A stretch of DNA of 64,000 bases, taken from the NCBI GenBank assembly GCA_002270565.1, contig NQMI01000036.1, forward strand, positions 248,001 through 312,000, in the 5' to 3' direction. How positions within the stretch are numbered: position 1 is the stretch's first letter; each line of letters begins with the position of its first letter. Shown one piece after another: positions 31,129 through 43,094 of this stretch. The notes below the pieces were generated by a model. The model was given only the letters and a program-made list of their open reading frames with translations. It was not told where the DNA came from and did not search any database. The position numbers and the translations under genes are program-made. This DNA comes from Stenocarpella maydis. Taxonomy: Eukaryota; Ascomycota; Sordariomycetes; Diaporthales; Diaporthaceae.

Positions 31129-34100
31129 ATGAATCCCATGACACTCTGCGGTGACGACTCGTTCGGTCCAGGAGTCAAATCTAGCAACTGCCGCGGGGGT
31201 TTTGACTTCACGGGTTCGTGTGGCCTCTCAAAATTGAGGATTTGACAGTTAACAGTATTTTGCAGTCACATTTGAAGAAGCAATTTTGGGCATTTTGCCC
31301 GCTGCCTGCTTAATCATCGTAACACCGTTCCGGACGCTGCATTTGTTTCGAGGGAGACCCCGAGTCAGAAAGAACGGCCTTCAACTCTTTAAACTGGTAC
31401 GGTAAGTAGTTAACCTAAATGACATTGATGTGTCAACTGGCGATCAGCAATCTGATGAACGCGTAGGGCTCAATACTTACCTTTATTGCCGTACAAGTTA
31501 CTACCTTGGTACTGATAGCTATTAATGCCGTGTTTGGGAACCATGTCTCACTGCCCTCGGCCGTGCTTTCTGTGCTCGCAGCTATGACTCTGGCTGTACT
31601 GTCCTACTTCGAGCACAGACGATCTATCAGACCATCGTTCATCATCAACCTTTACCTTACTGTGACAGCCTTGTTCGATGCAGTCCGAGTGAGGACGCAC
31701 TGGTTGATGAGCTAGGGCAGCAGTCCTGCGCTTCCAGCCGTCATGACCGCATCTCTAGTCGTCAAGGTCTTGGTACTGCTGCTTGAGGCTAGGGAGAAGC
31801 GGCCCCTGCTCCTCGGTCTTTACAGCCGTTTTTCAAAAGAGAGTACAAGCGGACTGATCAGTCGGAGCTCATTTTGGTGGCTAAACTCACTCCTGATCTC
31901 AGGTCACAGAAATGTCCTATCTCCAGCTGACTTGCCATCTATTCATGAGAAGCTCGACTCCGCAAAATTAGGTGATCAGCTCCAGTCCGTGTGGGACAGT
32001 TGTACGTGGTACCCAAAGACTCTTAACCCAAGATAATCAATCTGAGACGAACACAGGCAACAAAAGCAGAAAGCACGCTTTAGCACTGGCTTGTGTGTGT
32101 AGCCTGCTGTGGGAGATGCTCATAATCTACGTTCCCAAGGTCTGCTACGCCGCGCTCAACATAAGTCAGGTGTATCTCATTCAGAATGCCGTCGCATACG
32201 TCCAAGGGACAGAGCCTGTTAACAAGGGTTATGGTTTGGTCGGCGCTTTCGCTATAGTGTACATTGGCCTTGCGGTAAGATTTGGAATATTCCCACTTTT
32301 CATCCAAACCTGAAGCAGTAGGCAAGTTTGCTGATGGATGGCAGGTGATGATGGGATGGGGATCTCACCTTTCATACCGTCTTATGGCAATGATCCGCGG
32401 CCAGCTCACACTCGTCATCTATGCAAAGTTACTAACACTCCAGATCACCAACGCAGACGAATCTGCGGCAATGAGTCTGGTGGCAACTGACGTTCAGAGG
32501 ATCGCCGAGACGTTTTGGCAGCTCCTCATAGAAGTTGTGCCCAGCGTACTGCAGCTGGCGGTTGCAGTGTACCTCCTCTACAACCAACTTGGCGTAGTCT
32601 GCGTATCGCCTGTCCTGACCACTATCATTTGCACGGGTCTGTCGGTCGTCGCTGCTAAAGCTATCACATCAAGGCAACGAGCGTGGCTGGAGGCAGTACA
32701 GAAGCGGATCAACTACACATCGGAAATACTAGGGTCTATGAGGAGCGTCAAGGTACTCGGGCTTATTGGCCAGCAAACCGCAACTATAAAACAACTTCGC
32801 AAAAATGAACTCAAGAGCTCAAGAAGTATAGAAAGGTTCAGAGTTTGAACGTATCATTGGGTACGTAGTTGGCCCGGCCCCTTAGCTATATTCTCTGCCA
32901 ACTAATTGCCGCCTACCTAGTCAATCTCCCAGAGACATTCAACTCGTTCGTCATTTTCGCAGCCTACACGATCATATCACAGCTGCAAGGAGAAAATGGG
33001 CTTTCAGTATCTCAGGCAATCGGCTCTCTGGAGGCCCTGAATCTTCTGTCAGCGCCGCTTGGTACACTCTTAAACTCGATCCCGCAGGGCTGGGCTGCGC
33101 TTGGCTGTTTCATGAGGATTCAAGAATTCTTACTTCTCCCTTCGCGCGTGGAACACCGGGGCCTTCCCTCTGGGCAGAGTAACAGAGCGTATGAGACCGA
33201 AGAACAAGAATCGAATGAGCTTCAGTCTATCACAGGACCTGCCTGGAATTTTATCACCATCAGTCCAGGCTGCTTTGGATGGTCTGAATCAGGTCCCCAT
33301 GCCGTCCTGGTCAAAGTTCCTCTATATATTCACACTGGAGTCACCATACTCGTTGGACCAATCGGCTGCGGCAAGTCAACTCTGCTCAAAGAAATACTTG
33401 GCGAGACACCCCAAACCTCTTGCGAAGTCACCATGCCGACCTCGGAAGTCGCATATGCGGGATATTCTCCTTGGATCATGAACGGGTCCATCCTGAAAAA
33501 TATAGTTGTGGCAGCGGAGTCTGATATTGACACAGAGTGGTACAAGACAGTCTGTCACGCATGTGCACTAGACATCGACTTTGGACAGTTGGTGGATGGG
33601 GATTCTACTGTGGTTGGTAGCAAGGGTTTGAAATTGAGCGGCGGCCAAAGGCAACGGATTTCGCTCGCGAGAGCATTGTACTCGAGACCAAAATTGTGCA
33701 TTCTCGATGATGTACTATCCGGTCTTAATTCGGTGACCGAGGAGCTGGTGTTCAGGCGAGTTTTTGGCCAGGACGGTCTCCTGCGCGGGCTCGCCGCCAC
33801 CGTTGTTCTTGCTGCACATTCGGTCAAGTTCCTGCCCCAGGCAGATCTCATACTCGCGCTAGAACATGATGGTGTGCTGGACCAGCAAGGAAGTTTTTCC
33901 CAGCTCAAGGCGACTGGGAGCTATGATATGGCGCTCTGGCGGGGAGATGAAAGCCCTGGCCATGGCAAGGAGCGGAACGGAACCCAGGACACTGGTCAGA
34001 GGCGTCGAAATCTTGTTGAAAACACAACGGCCATTGCGGATGAAAGCCGGAAGACAGGTGACTGGATGATCTACAAGTACTACGCACGCGCCTTGGGACC

Positions 34101-36334
34101 ACTGTGGCTGATCTTATTCGTCGCCCTCGTGGCCGGAGAATCGGTCTTCCGAGCAATGCGCAGTAAGTGGTACAGAACCAGAGAAGTCAAAACGCATTCT
34201 GACTACTGCAGATGTCTGGCTAAACTGGTGGGCTAACAATAACGGAAACGGCGGCGCGCCAAATCTCGGGTACTGGCTGGGCATGTTCGGATTCATCAAC
34301 TTCACGAGCGGGCTCTTCATGGTTGGAGCAGTGGCGTGAGTATAAAGCTGCTGCATCGAAACAGATCCGACATGTAGCTGAATATCTCCAGGTTTCTCTG
34401 GATTGTTATGATACCACGATCCGGGCAGAACCTACACCAATCGATTCTGGACGCGGTTATGCGGTTGGTACTTCACACGTCCGTAGAGACTTTGGTATGA
34501 GCTGACAGAGGTTGTGTCAGTGCACCTCTATCCTTCTTTTCGGAGACTGAGACAGGGGTACTGGTCAACAGGTAAATGCGACCTCACAATACACCTCGAA
34601 GTCTCCCTCGATGGTAACACATTGATCTCTAGGTTTAGCCAGGACCTTCGATACGCCGACATGTCTCTCCCAGGGTCACTCATCAATATAGCGTTCCGTA
34701 AGCCTCTAGCATTCTGACTCAAACACTGATAATGACTATTCTTCTCGCAGAACTTGGAGCCTGCTTGGTGACGGTAGCGCTGTCGGCCACAGCAGTAGGC
34801 TATTTCGCCACCATCTTACCGTTGGCCATGGCAGCGCTTTACGTGATCCAGAACTTCTACCTCCGCACCTCCCGACAGCTCAGGCTCCTTGAGTATGCGT
34901 TCCCTGCATGGCGATCATTGCTTTAAGAACTAATGCTTACGCTTCGCGCAGGCTTGAAACTAGTGCTCCCGTATTCACCCATTTCATCGAGTCTCTCTCA
35001 GGTCTGATCACCATTCGGTCCTACTCCTGGGCCCCAGTGTACACCGCAAAGTGCACAGCCCTGCTGGACTCGAGCCAGAAGCCCTACTATCTTCTCCTCT
35101 GTATACAGCGGTGGCTGGTCCTGGTGCTAGACCTCGTGGTGGCTGGCCTTGCTGTAGCAATCGTTAGCATGGCGGTTGGTTTGCGTTCGCGGATCAACCC
35201 GGGGTTTCTGGGCCTGGCATTGGTCAACATGATGAGCCTGTCGCATGCCTTGACGAACCTGGTGCAGCACTGGGCGAATCTGGAAACATCACTAGGTGCG
35301 ATTGCGAGGATCAAAGACTTTGCTGAGAACACACCGGCCGAGGGGTCGTCTGACGAGCCAGCCGGCCGTTTTGATTCCGCGTGGCCGAGGAGTGGCGCTC
35401 TGAGCTTTGAAGGAGTATCCGCCAGCTATGGGCATGTTGCGGTCCATTCTTTTGCTTGATTCGGTCTTTGATATATTTGCTAATTGTTTCTGTCATTAGA
35501 AAGAACATGCCACCGGTTCTTGATGATATCACGTTTTCGGTTGGGGGAGGGCAAAAGATTGGCCTCGTCGGCCGGACAGGAAGGTATGTTTCTGTTCGAG
35601 CGTCTTGCACCCATCTGCATGGATTTGACTGGTTTATTTACAACAGCGGAAAGAGCTCGACGGCACTGGCAATGCTCGGGCTCATGGACATTTTGTCCGG
35701 TAAAATCGTGCTGGATGGAATTGACTTGGCCCTTGTCCCTGGCTCGATGATTCGGGAGCGGCTTGTCTGTCTCACCCAGGACCCTTTTGTGTTCCCTGGA
35801 TCAGTGAGGGCTAACCTCGATCCGCTAGGGACCTCCTCTGACGACATGATCGCTTCTGCGCTGCGGAGAGTTATTCTTTGGGATATTCTGTTGAACAGGA
35901 CGGCAAACCGGACCTCTGTGGAAGTACCATCGATACTTGACACACTGGTGGAGACTGACGCGTTCTCTCAAGGCCAGAGACAATTGTTCTGTCTCGCAAG
36001 GGTATTACTGAAGCCTGGGAAGTTTTGGATACTGGATGAGCCCACAAGCAGGTAAGTCGCGCAGTCAGCATTTGCCCAGGCGGTGGACGGTGTTGACCAT
36101 ATGCACAGTGTCGACACCCAAACGGACACCGTGATGCAATGGCTCATCCACTCCGAATTCAAAGACTATACCGTATTCATGATTGCTCACAGGCTGTCTA
36201 CTCTTCTCGAATATGACCGGGTGGCTGTACTCGACGGAGGCAGGCTGGTGGAATTCGGAAGGCCTGCGGAGCTGCTCATGGATGAATCGGGTCACTTCTC
36301 CAGGCTCTACGGTAAGTCGACGAGGCCTGGTTGA
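31129..36334 (+). pseudogene. ABCC-type (MRP-like) multidrug transporter, in-frame TAG plus frameshift
   Basis: A full-length fungal ABCC gene with about 13 short introns. Exons: 31129-31213, 31266 to about 31396, 31467-32001, 32057-32274, 32345-32860, 32921-34162, 34212-34335, 34392-34463, 34521-34571, 34633-34697, 34751-34892, 34952 to about 35441, about 35504-35583, 35647-36051 and 36109-36334. The start has the usual DDSFGP..CRGGFDFT signature. NBD1 has Walker A GPIGCGKST, C-loop LSGGQRQR and Walker B LCILDD. NBD2 has GRTGSGKSS, SQGQRQLFCLAR and ILDEPTS. Where NBD1 should carry the Q-loop Gln the sequence reads AYAGYSPWIMNG. Two lesions were found: an in-frame TAG at 31713-31715 between matching transmembrane segments, and a one-base loss at the TTT of 32844-32846. 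Everything downstream is open. Its likely role is export of a metabolite or drug linked to the adjacent regulator and monooxygenase. Confidence 0.8.
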
Positions 36335-37055
36335 TACTAGTGGCAGGGACAAGGACGTGGTTGGCTGAAGTTGTTCTTTATGTAATGTGGACTTGACGCG
36401 ATTCGAGTTGACGCTGCTTTGGTGGGGCCTTTTCCCCGGTGGGGTCTTATCGATAAGAGCATGCGGGGGATAGCAAGATAGCTCGGTTCTCAAATGCGCG
36501 CTCGCACTAATTGGCACTGCCTGCCAGTCTGTCTGTCTGTTCTATGACTCGACGTTGTCACAGGCCTGGCGCTCAAATCAGTCGGTTCTAAGCCCACTCC
36601 TCGTCTTCCGTTTGGTTTGCTCATCCGGCGAGCGAGTATGCACAGCCAACAAACCGACCGCATTATCCTGCACAAGAGAAGAGTCATCACTGCCCTTTAA
36701 ATATTAGTCCTCATTGTGCTCTCCATCACTGGGATACTCTCGGCGTCCCCCATTTCCTGGCAGCAGCAGCAGCAGGAGTAGCAAACAGCACAGCATCAAT
36801 GATCACCCGAATACATCGCCTCGTCTAATCCAAAGGTACGCCCGCGCTCGTTCCCGCCACACATTGGCGACCCACTAGCATGCGCAATTGCGATGGCTTG
36901 TGCCAAAACCCAAACAGCCCTGGCACATGTGCGAGAGGCCGCCGTGGAGCTGGAGCTAGAGCTGCGATTATGTCTCCTGCCCTTCTTCGCGCCCTCGGAT
37001 AAATGTGGCAAACGCAGACTGACCAGCTGTCCCACCTTCAGTGCCTCGAGACACG
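36335..37055. other. intergenic; promoter of the GTPase gene
   Basis: The stretch includes a short CTGT repeat at about 36528 and an AGCAGCAGCAGCAGG run near 36763. No gene is recognised. Confidence 0.5.
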
Positions 37056-39081
37056 ATGGCGACTACAAAAGCGACCAAGCTACCGCAGGAACGGCGGAAA
37101 GGCGAGGCTGCACTGAGCGACTTCGCTGATTACGTCGAAAAGCAACAAGCAATCAGATTCCCTAGCGCAAAGCACACAACAATAACAACAACAGGAGCAA
37201 CGGCTGCCGCCTCCACTTCTGCCCAAGACGACCATGAAGCTGAGCTCGACGACATCCTGGACTCCCTCGACCTCTCCAACGAGGCGCCTCTTGCCCCGCT
37301 CCACGAGCTATTGCTCGGGACCGACGACGACTCATTACGAAAGCTTGTCGAGCTTATGACGTCGCGAATAGAGGAAGGGCACGGAGAGACACTGTTCGAC
37401 ATTGGCTTCGAGCACAATGGCGACTCCATGCACCTTGACAAGGACTCCTGGGACAAGGCATGGGGTCGGCTGCGCGAAGCCGCCACCAGGCTCAACGCCA
37501 ACTGCCAGTTACTACTGACCAAGAACGTCGGCGGCGACGTAGAGAGCCAGGCCGCAGCCAGTGACAAGGGCAAGGACTGCAGTGCCAAGGTGCTCATCCG
37601 CCAGACTCCTGCTAGCGTCGAGAACGTCATCGAGACGAGGATAGCAGTAGTGGGAAATGTCGATGCCGGAAAGAGCTCCATGCTGGGGGTCTTGGTTAAG
37701 GGCGACCTTGACGATGGGCGGGGAAAGGCCCGTGTGAACCTCTTCCGGCACAAGCACGAGATCGAGACCGGCCGGACCAGTTCTGTGGGAATGGAGATCA
37801 TGGGCTTCGACACTCATGGCAACGTCATTACCAGTGACACGCCGGGTCGGAAGCTGTCGTGGGAGGAGATCGGGAAGCGCAGCGCCAAGGTCATCACTTT
37901 TACCGATCTTGCCGGTCACGAGCGATACCTCCGGACCACTGTCTTCGGCTTGCTGTCTAGCAGCCCCAACTACTGCTTGCTGATGGTCGCCGCCAACAAT
38001 GGTCTGATAGGCATGAGCAAAGAGCACCTTGGCATCGCACTGGCGCTAAATGTACCCGTCATGGTCGTCGTCACCAAGATCGACATTTGCCCTCCTCATA
38101 TCCTTGAGCAGACCCTGGGCCAGATTACGAAGATCTTGAAGTCTCCAGGCGCAAGAAAGATTCCAATCTTTATCAACGATCGAGACGAGTGCATCAACAC
38201 CGCAACGCAGTTTGTTTCTCAGCGCATCACCCCGATCTTCCAGGTGTCCAACGTCACTGGTCAGAACCTGGACCTAGTGCGGACATTCTTGAACATCCTG
38301 CCGCACCACGGAAGGTCAATTCTATCTTCTCGAGTTTCAACATTCCCTAGAGCATGCTAACTCTCGCTGCAGATACGACGCTGACGCGCCATTCGAGTTC
38401 CACGTGAACGATACTTTCTCCGTGCCTTTCGTCGGAACCGTTGTCTCGGGAATCGTCAAGTCCGGTGTCGTCCATGCCGGCGACGTCGTTGTCATCGGGC
38501 CTGACAGCCTGGGTCAGTTCGCTACAAGCTCGATCCGCTCCATCGAGCGGAAGAGGATCCCGGTATTAGCCGCGAGCGCCGGCCAGAGCGCTTCCTTCGC
38601 GTTGAAGAAGGTTAAGCGGAAAGACGTCCGGAAGGGCATGGTTGTGCTCCCGAAACCAACCGACGGGGTCCCGGCGCCCAAGGTTTACAACGAGTTTGTC
38701 GCCGAGGTGCTGATACTTAGCCACGCCACCACCATCAAGAAGAAATACCAGGCGATGCTACATGTCGGGCCTGTCAGTCAAACCTGCTCCATCATCGACG
38801 TGGACAGGCCGTTCATTCGAACAGGGGACCGTGCGACAGTGGCGTTCAAATTTGTCCAGAGGCCTGAGTACCTCGCTCCCGGCGACCGTCTACTGTTCCG
38901 TGAGGGTAGGACAAAGGGATTGGGAATAGTCAAGGCCGTGGGGTATGACCGCAGCTATTTCCCTAAGAATGGGGTTACCCAGCAGAGGGATGGGAACGGC
39001 AAGGCCACTCAAGCCGCTGGGCCCACAGCCTCGGGATCAGTCGACTTGGAACAGGGTCAGGACGTCAAAGTGGCGGGGTAG
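37056..39081 (+). CDS. GTPBP1/GTPBP2-like translational GTPase
   Basis: Two exons, 37056-38314 and 38373-39081; the 58-bp intron has a GCTAAC branch site and ends CTGCAG. The product is 655 aa. The start is the ATG giving MATTKATKLPQ. G1 is GNVDAGKSS (about residue 200), G3 is DLAGHE (about 285) and G4 is VTKID (about 341). Domain 2 (VPFVGTVVSGIVKSG) and a C-terminal beta-barrel (FVQRPEYLAPGDRLLFREG) follow, as in the EF-Tu superfamily. ETGRTSSVGMEIMGFD is characteristic of GTPBP1-type proteins, which resemble eEF1A/Hbs1 and are linked to mRNA decay and ribosome quality control in animals. The acidic, helical N-terminal 180 residues are also usual. The fungal role is less well known. Confidence 0.88.
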
Positions 39082-40601
39082 TTGCCGCTTTAATGTTTTG
39101 ATTGGTTGTCATGAGAGGGCTGCAAAGGCTGGTGACTTTGTCACGATCTATCACTGATCGGCTTATGGGCCCTCGCGGAGTTGGTCTTGCATCTCGTGCA
39201 CACAGCGGCACATATGTGGTTATTGGATGATTTCATGGTTTTGGCTTCACACTTGCTGCAACACGGGTGGAATGGAGTTTGGGCATGCTACCTTGGTTGG
39301 CTTCTGCTTGAGAAAGCGTCTTGTGCAAATCGTATTTCACCAGCGGTTCCATAATTATGTTAATATATCAAGATTTGTAACTTCCATCCACTCGTGGCTA
39401 TTTATCCAACGGTGAACCTCATCTGAGCTGAGGCACCATTATGACTCGGCAAGACAACCGAGCCCGGAATTGCCCAACTGTGGCATGCGATGCCTACAAC
39501 AGTATTTGGCTTGAATAACCGGTTACTGATATGTTGGAAAAGAATCCCGTCTACATGGACTTTCAGATTCAATGACTAGCAATCAATGTGGCAGCAAGTT
39601 ATAACTACAGTGGCCATCTTCCGAATATCCTCTTGAGGGAAGGAGGGGCCCATCGCTGAAACATGAATAGCCTCTTCTTTCTGGGTCCCGATCAGTCTTC
39701 AGAAACAATTTGGCAAAGCGGACTAAGACGCTAGTCCAATGTATGCCGGGTTAAGAGTCCCAGGCAAAAGTTGACAATCCATAGCAGAACACTGTACTCT
39801 ATGTTCGGCCTCCTATACAGTGGCTGAATCTCTTCAAATTTCTGCATAAGATCCGTTCACACATCTCGATCTTACTTCTTCCCGCTATCTTTTATAAGAA
39901 TACGTGAGGCCCTGGCCGGCTGGAGAAGGACGAAGTGGGGACTGTAAGGCTAAATCAAGCCCAGGCCAACAGTGAGAGTGTAGCCGGCGGAAGATATAAA
40001 TTGTAGAAAGACCACATAATTGATTTCTTTTTAGGGTTACGTAGCTCTGGTTTACTAACTTCCATAAATATTTATAGTAAATCACTGCTACCTGAACGAG
40101 GTTCTTAAGGTGAATGCAGATTTGCAGCAGTAGGGAGAATGGAGGGTGCGCAGGTACATTATTTATGCCATATCGTGAAACAAGAAAATATTACCCACGC
40201 AATGCCTAAGTCACACACCAGGGATTCTAAGGCCAACCCAATGAGGGCGGGTACTAGGTGTATATATCGTAATTGTTGCTATTCTGGGAGTGGGTATTGT
40301 GACAATGGTTATGTATTTGCTGGAACCATATGCTAGCGGAAGCGGCTTACCCTCCCATCTAAGAATGCAAATATCTAGCCTTCGTTATATTGCTATACAT
40401 TATATATGTAAGTAAGGTGAGTCACTAGGGTGGCCATACTAATATAGGCAGAGAGAGATAGTAGCTGACGACATCTGGGTCCATGAGCCCTCACCACGGC
40501 ACTCGCAGTAACGACGGAAACATACTAAAGAATTACTTTATCAGGTTCAAGCCCCTGGGGTGTCGTGCGGGCCCCGTAACCCAACCCGTGAGGCTCAGCG
40601 A
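39082..40601. other. intergenic between convergent genes, no gene seen
   Basis: About 1.5 kb of mildly AT-rich DNA with no conserved frame. A B-box-like GGTTCAAGCCC near 40542 has no A-box partner and is not called a tRNA. Confidence 0.5.
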
Positions 40602-41297
40602 TCATGAACTTGGTTCTTGTGTTTCCGGCTGCTCCTTTTTCTCGCCTTCATTCTTCTCACTTTGCTTCTGCGACTTTGCTGCCGCCCGTGCAGCCTCCTT
40701 CTCCTTAGCCTTCTGCTCTTTCGCTTCCTCGGCCGCCTTCTCCGCCTTGAACTTGTCCTCCCACCACCGCTGGGCGTAGGTCGCAAGGACCATCTCCAAC
40801 ACCTCACGACCCTCATCGCCGTCGTCGACATCAATTTCCAGGTCGCCGAGCTTCCCTTGGTAGAACCACGGCCTCGCCATCTTCGCAACCACCCTGCCGT
40901 CCTTGTCTGTGACCTTGGAAGTCCCGGTCCACGTGTACGTGACGTCTCTGAACGTGACTGTGCGGTTGTTGCTGCCGAACCAGGTGCTCTTGAGCTTCAG
41001 TTTGGCCTTCTCGTCCGCCGCCGACTCCGCCTCCTGTGTCGGCTCCGCCGTCCTGGAAGGGTGCACCGCGAGCGTCCCATAGCTTGGCTCGTCAATGGTC
41101 GCAATGCAGATACCACCGTCCTTCTCACTCGGTTTTCCGCGCCAGAGGTGTTTCTTTGTGCTCTTTAACCACCCAGTCTCGGTGGACGTGCTGTATATGA
41201 TAGCATTCGCGCCGGGCTCCTTGAACACCAGCTCGTTGGGGTTCTTGCCGTATATCCGACCCGGGGCGTTCTCAACCTGGTACTTAAGCTTGGGCAT
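40602..41297 (-). CDS. conserved fungal protein of unknown function, charged C-terminal helix
   Basis: Single exon, 231 aa. Residues 1-170 are beta-rich, with repeated Thr/Trp strands (AIIYSTSTETGWLKSTKKHL, RTVTFRDVTYTWTGTSKV, DGRVVAKMARPWFYQGKLGD), a pattern reminiscent of tubby/LURP-one-like lipid-binding barrels, though this is only an impression. The last 60 residues are almost entirely Lys, Glu, Ala and Gln and should form a long charged helix or coiled coil. There is no signal peptide or membrane segment. I do not recognise a named family. The frame is clean and GC-rich, so the gene is real with good confidence. Confidence 0.65.
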   Translation of the reverse strand: MPKLKYQVENAPGRIYGKNPNELVFKEPGANAIIYSTSTETGWLKSTKKHLWRGKPSEKDGGICIATIDEPSYGTLAVHPSRTAEPTQEAESAADEKAKLKLKSTWFGSNNRTVTFRDVTYTWTGTSKVTDKDGRVVAKMARPWFYQGKLGDLEIDVDDGDEGREVLEMVLATYAQRWWEDKFKAEKAAEEAKEQKAKEKEAARAAAKSQKQSEKNEGEKKEQPETQEPSS

Positions 41298-42071
41298 TGT
41301 GATTACTGTTTATTTCAGGCTAAGCTGGTAAGCTGGAAGGATACTGATGTGGCTGAGGCGTAGCTCTCTCTGGGGGCTCGGTGCTCACTGCGTCTTTCAT
41401 CTAGTTATTCAAGTGGCAACATTGAAAGGACCCGCGGTGAGCGACTGTGACTCGCCATGGCCGAGAAGTGATGTCATTCGGAACTGGCGTCGTTGCTAGC
41501 TCACACCCTCAACCTGCGCGCACAATTACCATTGGTGTCCCCCAGCCTTTGACGCCACAGTCCCGGCGGCTGGGGTTAACTTCAATATCTTTGGAGCCCT
41601 CTATGTGGACCACTGGGGTGCGCGTATGTTGCCAATGAAAACATTTTTGGTCTGTTCACTGGCGCATTCAGGCCACGCTATGTGGACATCTAGCAGCTAG
41701 AGACATGAACAGCGAAACTGTGCTCAGTGGTCCCCGAGTTGAAACTGATAAGGCAGACTCCGTTCGCTTTAAATGCTTAGAGTACAATCCTGACTTGACC
41801 CAACTACTAGTATGGAGTACTGAGTCTTTAATGAGTGCTATAATAAGCCGCACTGTTAATGCGATCAGTCGTCTAGAGATATTAAGTCTTGGAAGTGTGC
41901 CCTGAAGCGTATCTCACAGTTCTCACGTGGGAAGGTACACCCTGATACCTAAATTCATCTTGAAATTCTGCACCACAGGTCGCACCTCTAGCTTGCAGTA
42001 AAGAGTTGTTTATCAGGTCATACACTACTGCCACAGGCTCGGTCTTGCTGATAGATCGACTTGGTGCACAT
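41298..42071. other. intergenic, becoming AT-rich
   Basis: No conserved frame. The right end lies against the TIR-bounded element. Confidence 0.5.
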
Positions 42072-42117
42072 TAAGTTAACCACCCGTTTTACGCACCACC
42101 CTCTTCACGCACATCCG
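42072..42117 (+). repeat. left terminal inverted repeat with TA
   Basis: The TA is at 42072-42073. The repeat includes the internal duplicated words ACGCACCACCC and ACGCACATCC. It matches the right end in inverse orientation at 39 of about 45 positions, counting the flanking TA. Confidence 0.7.
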
Positions 42118-42578
42118 GTTTCAGATACCCCTTCTTAACTCACCTTCAACTAAATATCCACATTATAACTTTTATATAAATCCAATCTTCTCATCAATTA
42201 TACCATTTAATTCCTTATCTTCTTCTCTATCTTCTAATATATCTTATACTCCTCTATTATAAATTCCTACTATTATAGCTAACTTTTAGGTAGGTCCGCT
42301 TAATAATAAGTATCTTAGGATTTTTATATTTCCTAATATAGCCTATATTGTTATCTTCAAAGGGTACTAACTTATTACGATTATAATTTATCTTGTTAAA
42401 AGCTATTACTAATATAAGAGTTAATTTTAGCTAATAAGTATAATGATCACACCAAACCTTTGTGTGGTTCAGTAGGTAACCTGTAGGGTTTATATTAGTA
42501 GAGCGGCATAGAGGTAATACTTAACCGAGTTGCAGTATATAAAGATACTATTCACGAAGAGGGTATGATTAGAAGCTG

Positions 42579-42689
42579 TAATGCTATCCAGTTGGTAAGA
42601 CTGAATACTTAGATTAATAACTGAAGAGTCTATTCTATGGAAGCTATCTACAGTAGTAATAACCATATCCATATGTATTCTGACTCTTC
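42579..42689 (-). repeat. inverted repeat copy A, possible copia protease remnant
   Basis: Read on the minus strand it matches copy B (43095-43206) over about 111 bp, with mostly transition differences and one small indel. The minus strand keeps a 60-codon frame (42672-42490) containing QLDSITASNHTLFV, which faintly resembles the DSGASNH active-site block of Ty1/copia proteases. The family call is tentative. Confidence 0.5.
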
Positions 42690-42839
42690 ATCCATCCCTA
42701 GTAGTGGGCCGTATGGACTGCTTACTAATTTATGCAGTCCAGCCTTATAGTCAGCTAGACTGTCCGTTAGTCCTATTAGTCCACCCTAATTAATAGGTCC
42801 ATAACCCTAACCCTGGTTATCTAGTGCATTACTATTAAG

Positions 42840-43094
42840 TTAGGCGGAAAAATGTTCCTGGGTGTTATGAGCCAACACGCATTGGCGGCTGACTACCGCA
42901 GAAGACAACCCCGCAGGACGGGAAACAGCTCCCGAAAAGGTTGTCCCGCCTGATCCAATCAGTGACGCCACCTTATCAGGGTTAGGGTCTGGCTTGCAAC
43001 GCTTGATTGCGAGCCATGCGAGCCCGCTTGAAGGATGAAGTATCGAGCCTCGTGCAATGGCTTGATGGCTCGGTATGCGAGCCTGCGAGCCACT
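42840..43094. other. GC-rich islet inside the AT-rich block
   Basis: About 255 bp of clearly higher GC with sharp edges, between the two inverted-repeat copies. It holds AGGGTTAGGGT at 42978-42988, while CCCTAACCCT in the opposite sense lies just outside at 42805-42814. The sequence has escaped the AT drift around it, so it is either a later insertion or was single copy when RIP acted. No coding is recognised. Confidence 0.45.

Noticed and set aside
32866..32868. Second in-frame TAG in the ABC transporter
   Set aside because: It lies inside a good 60-bp intron (32861-32920) whose removal joins matching membrane sequence, so it is not a lesion.
40530..40575. Possible tRNA B-box (GGTTCAAGCCC)
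   Set aside because: No A-box at the right distance and no acceptor or anticodon stem can be drawn.
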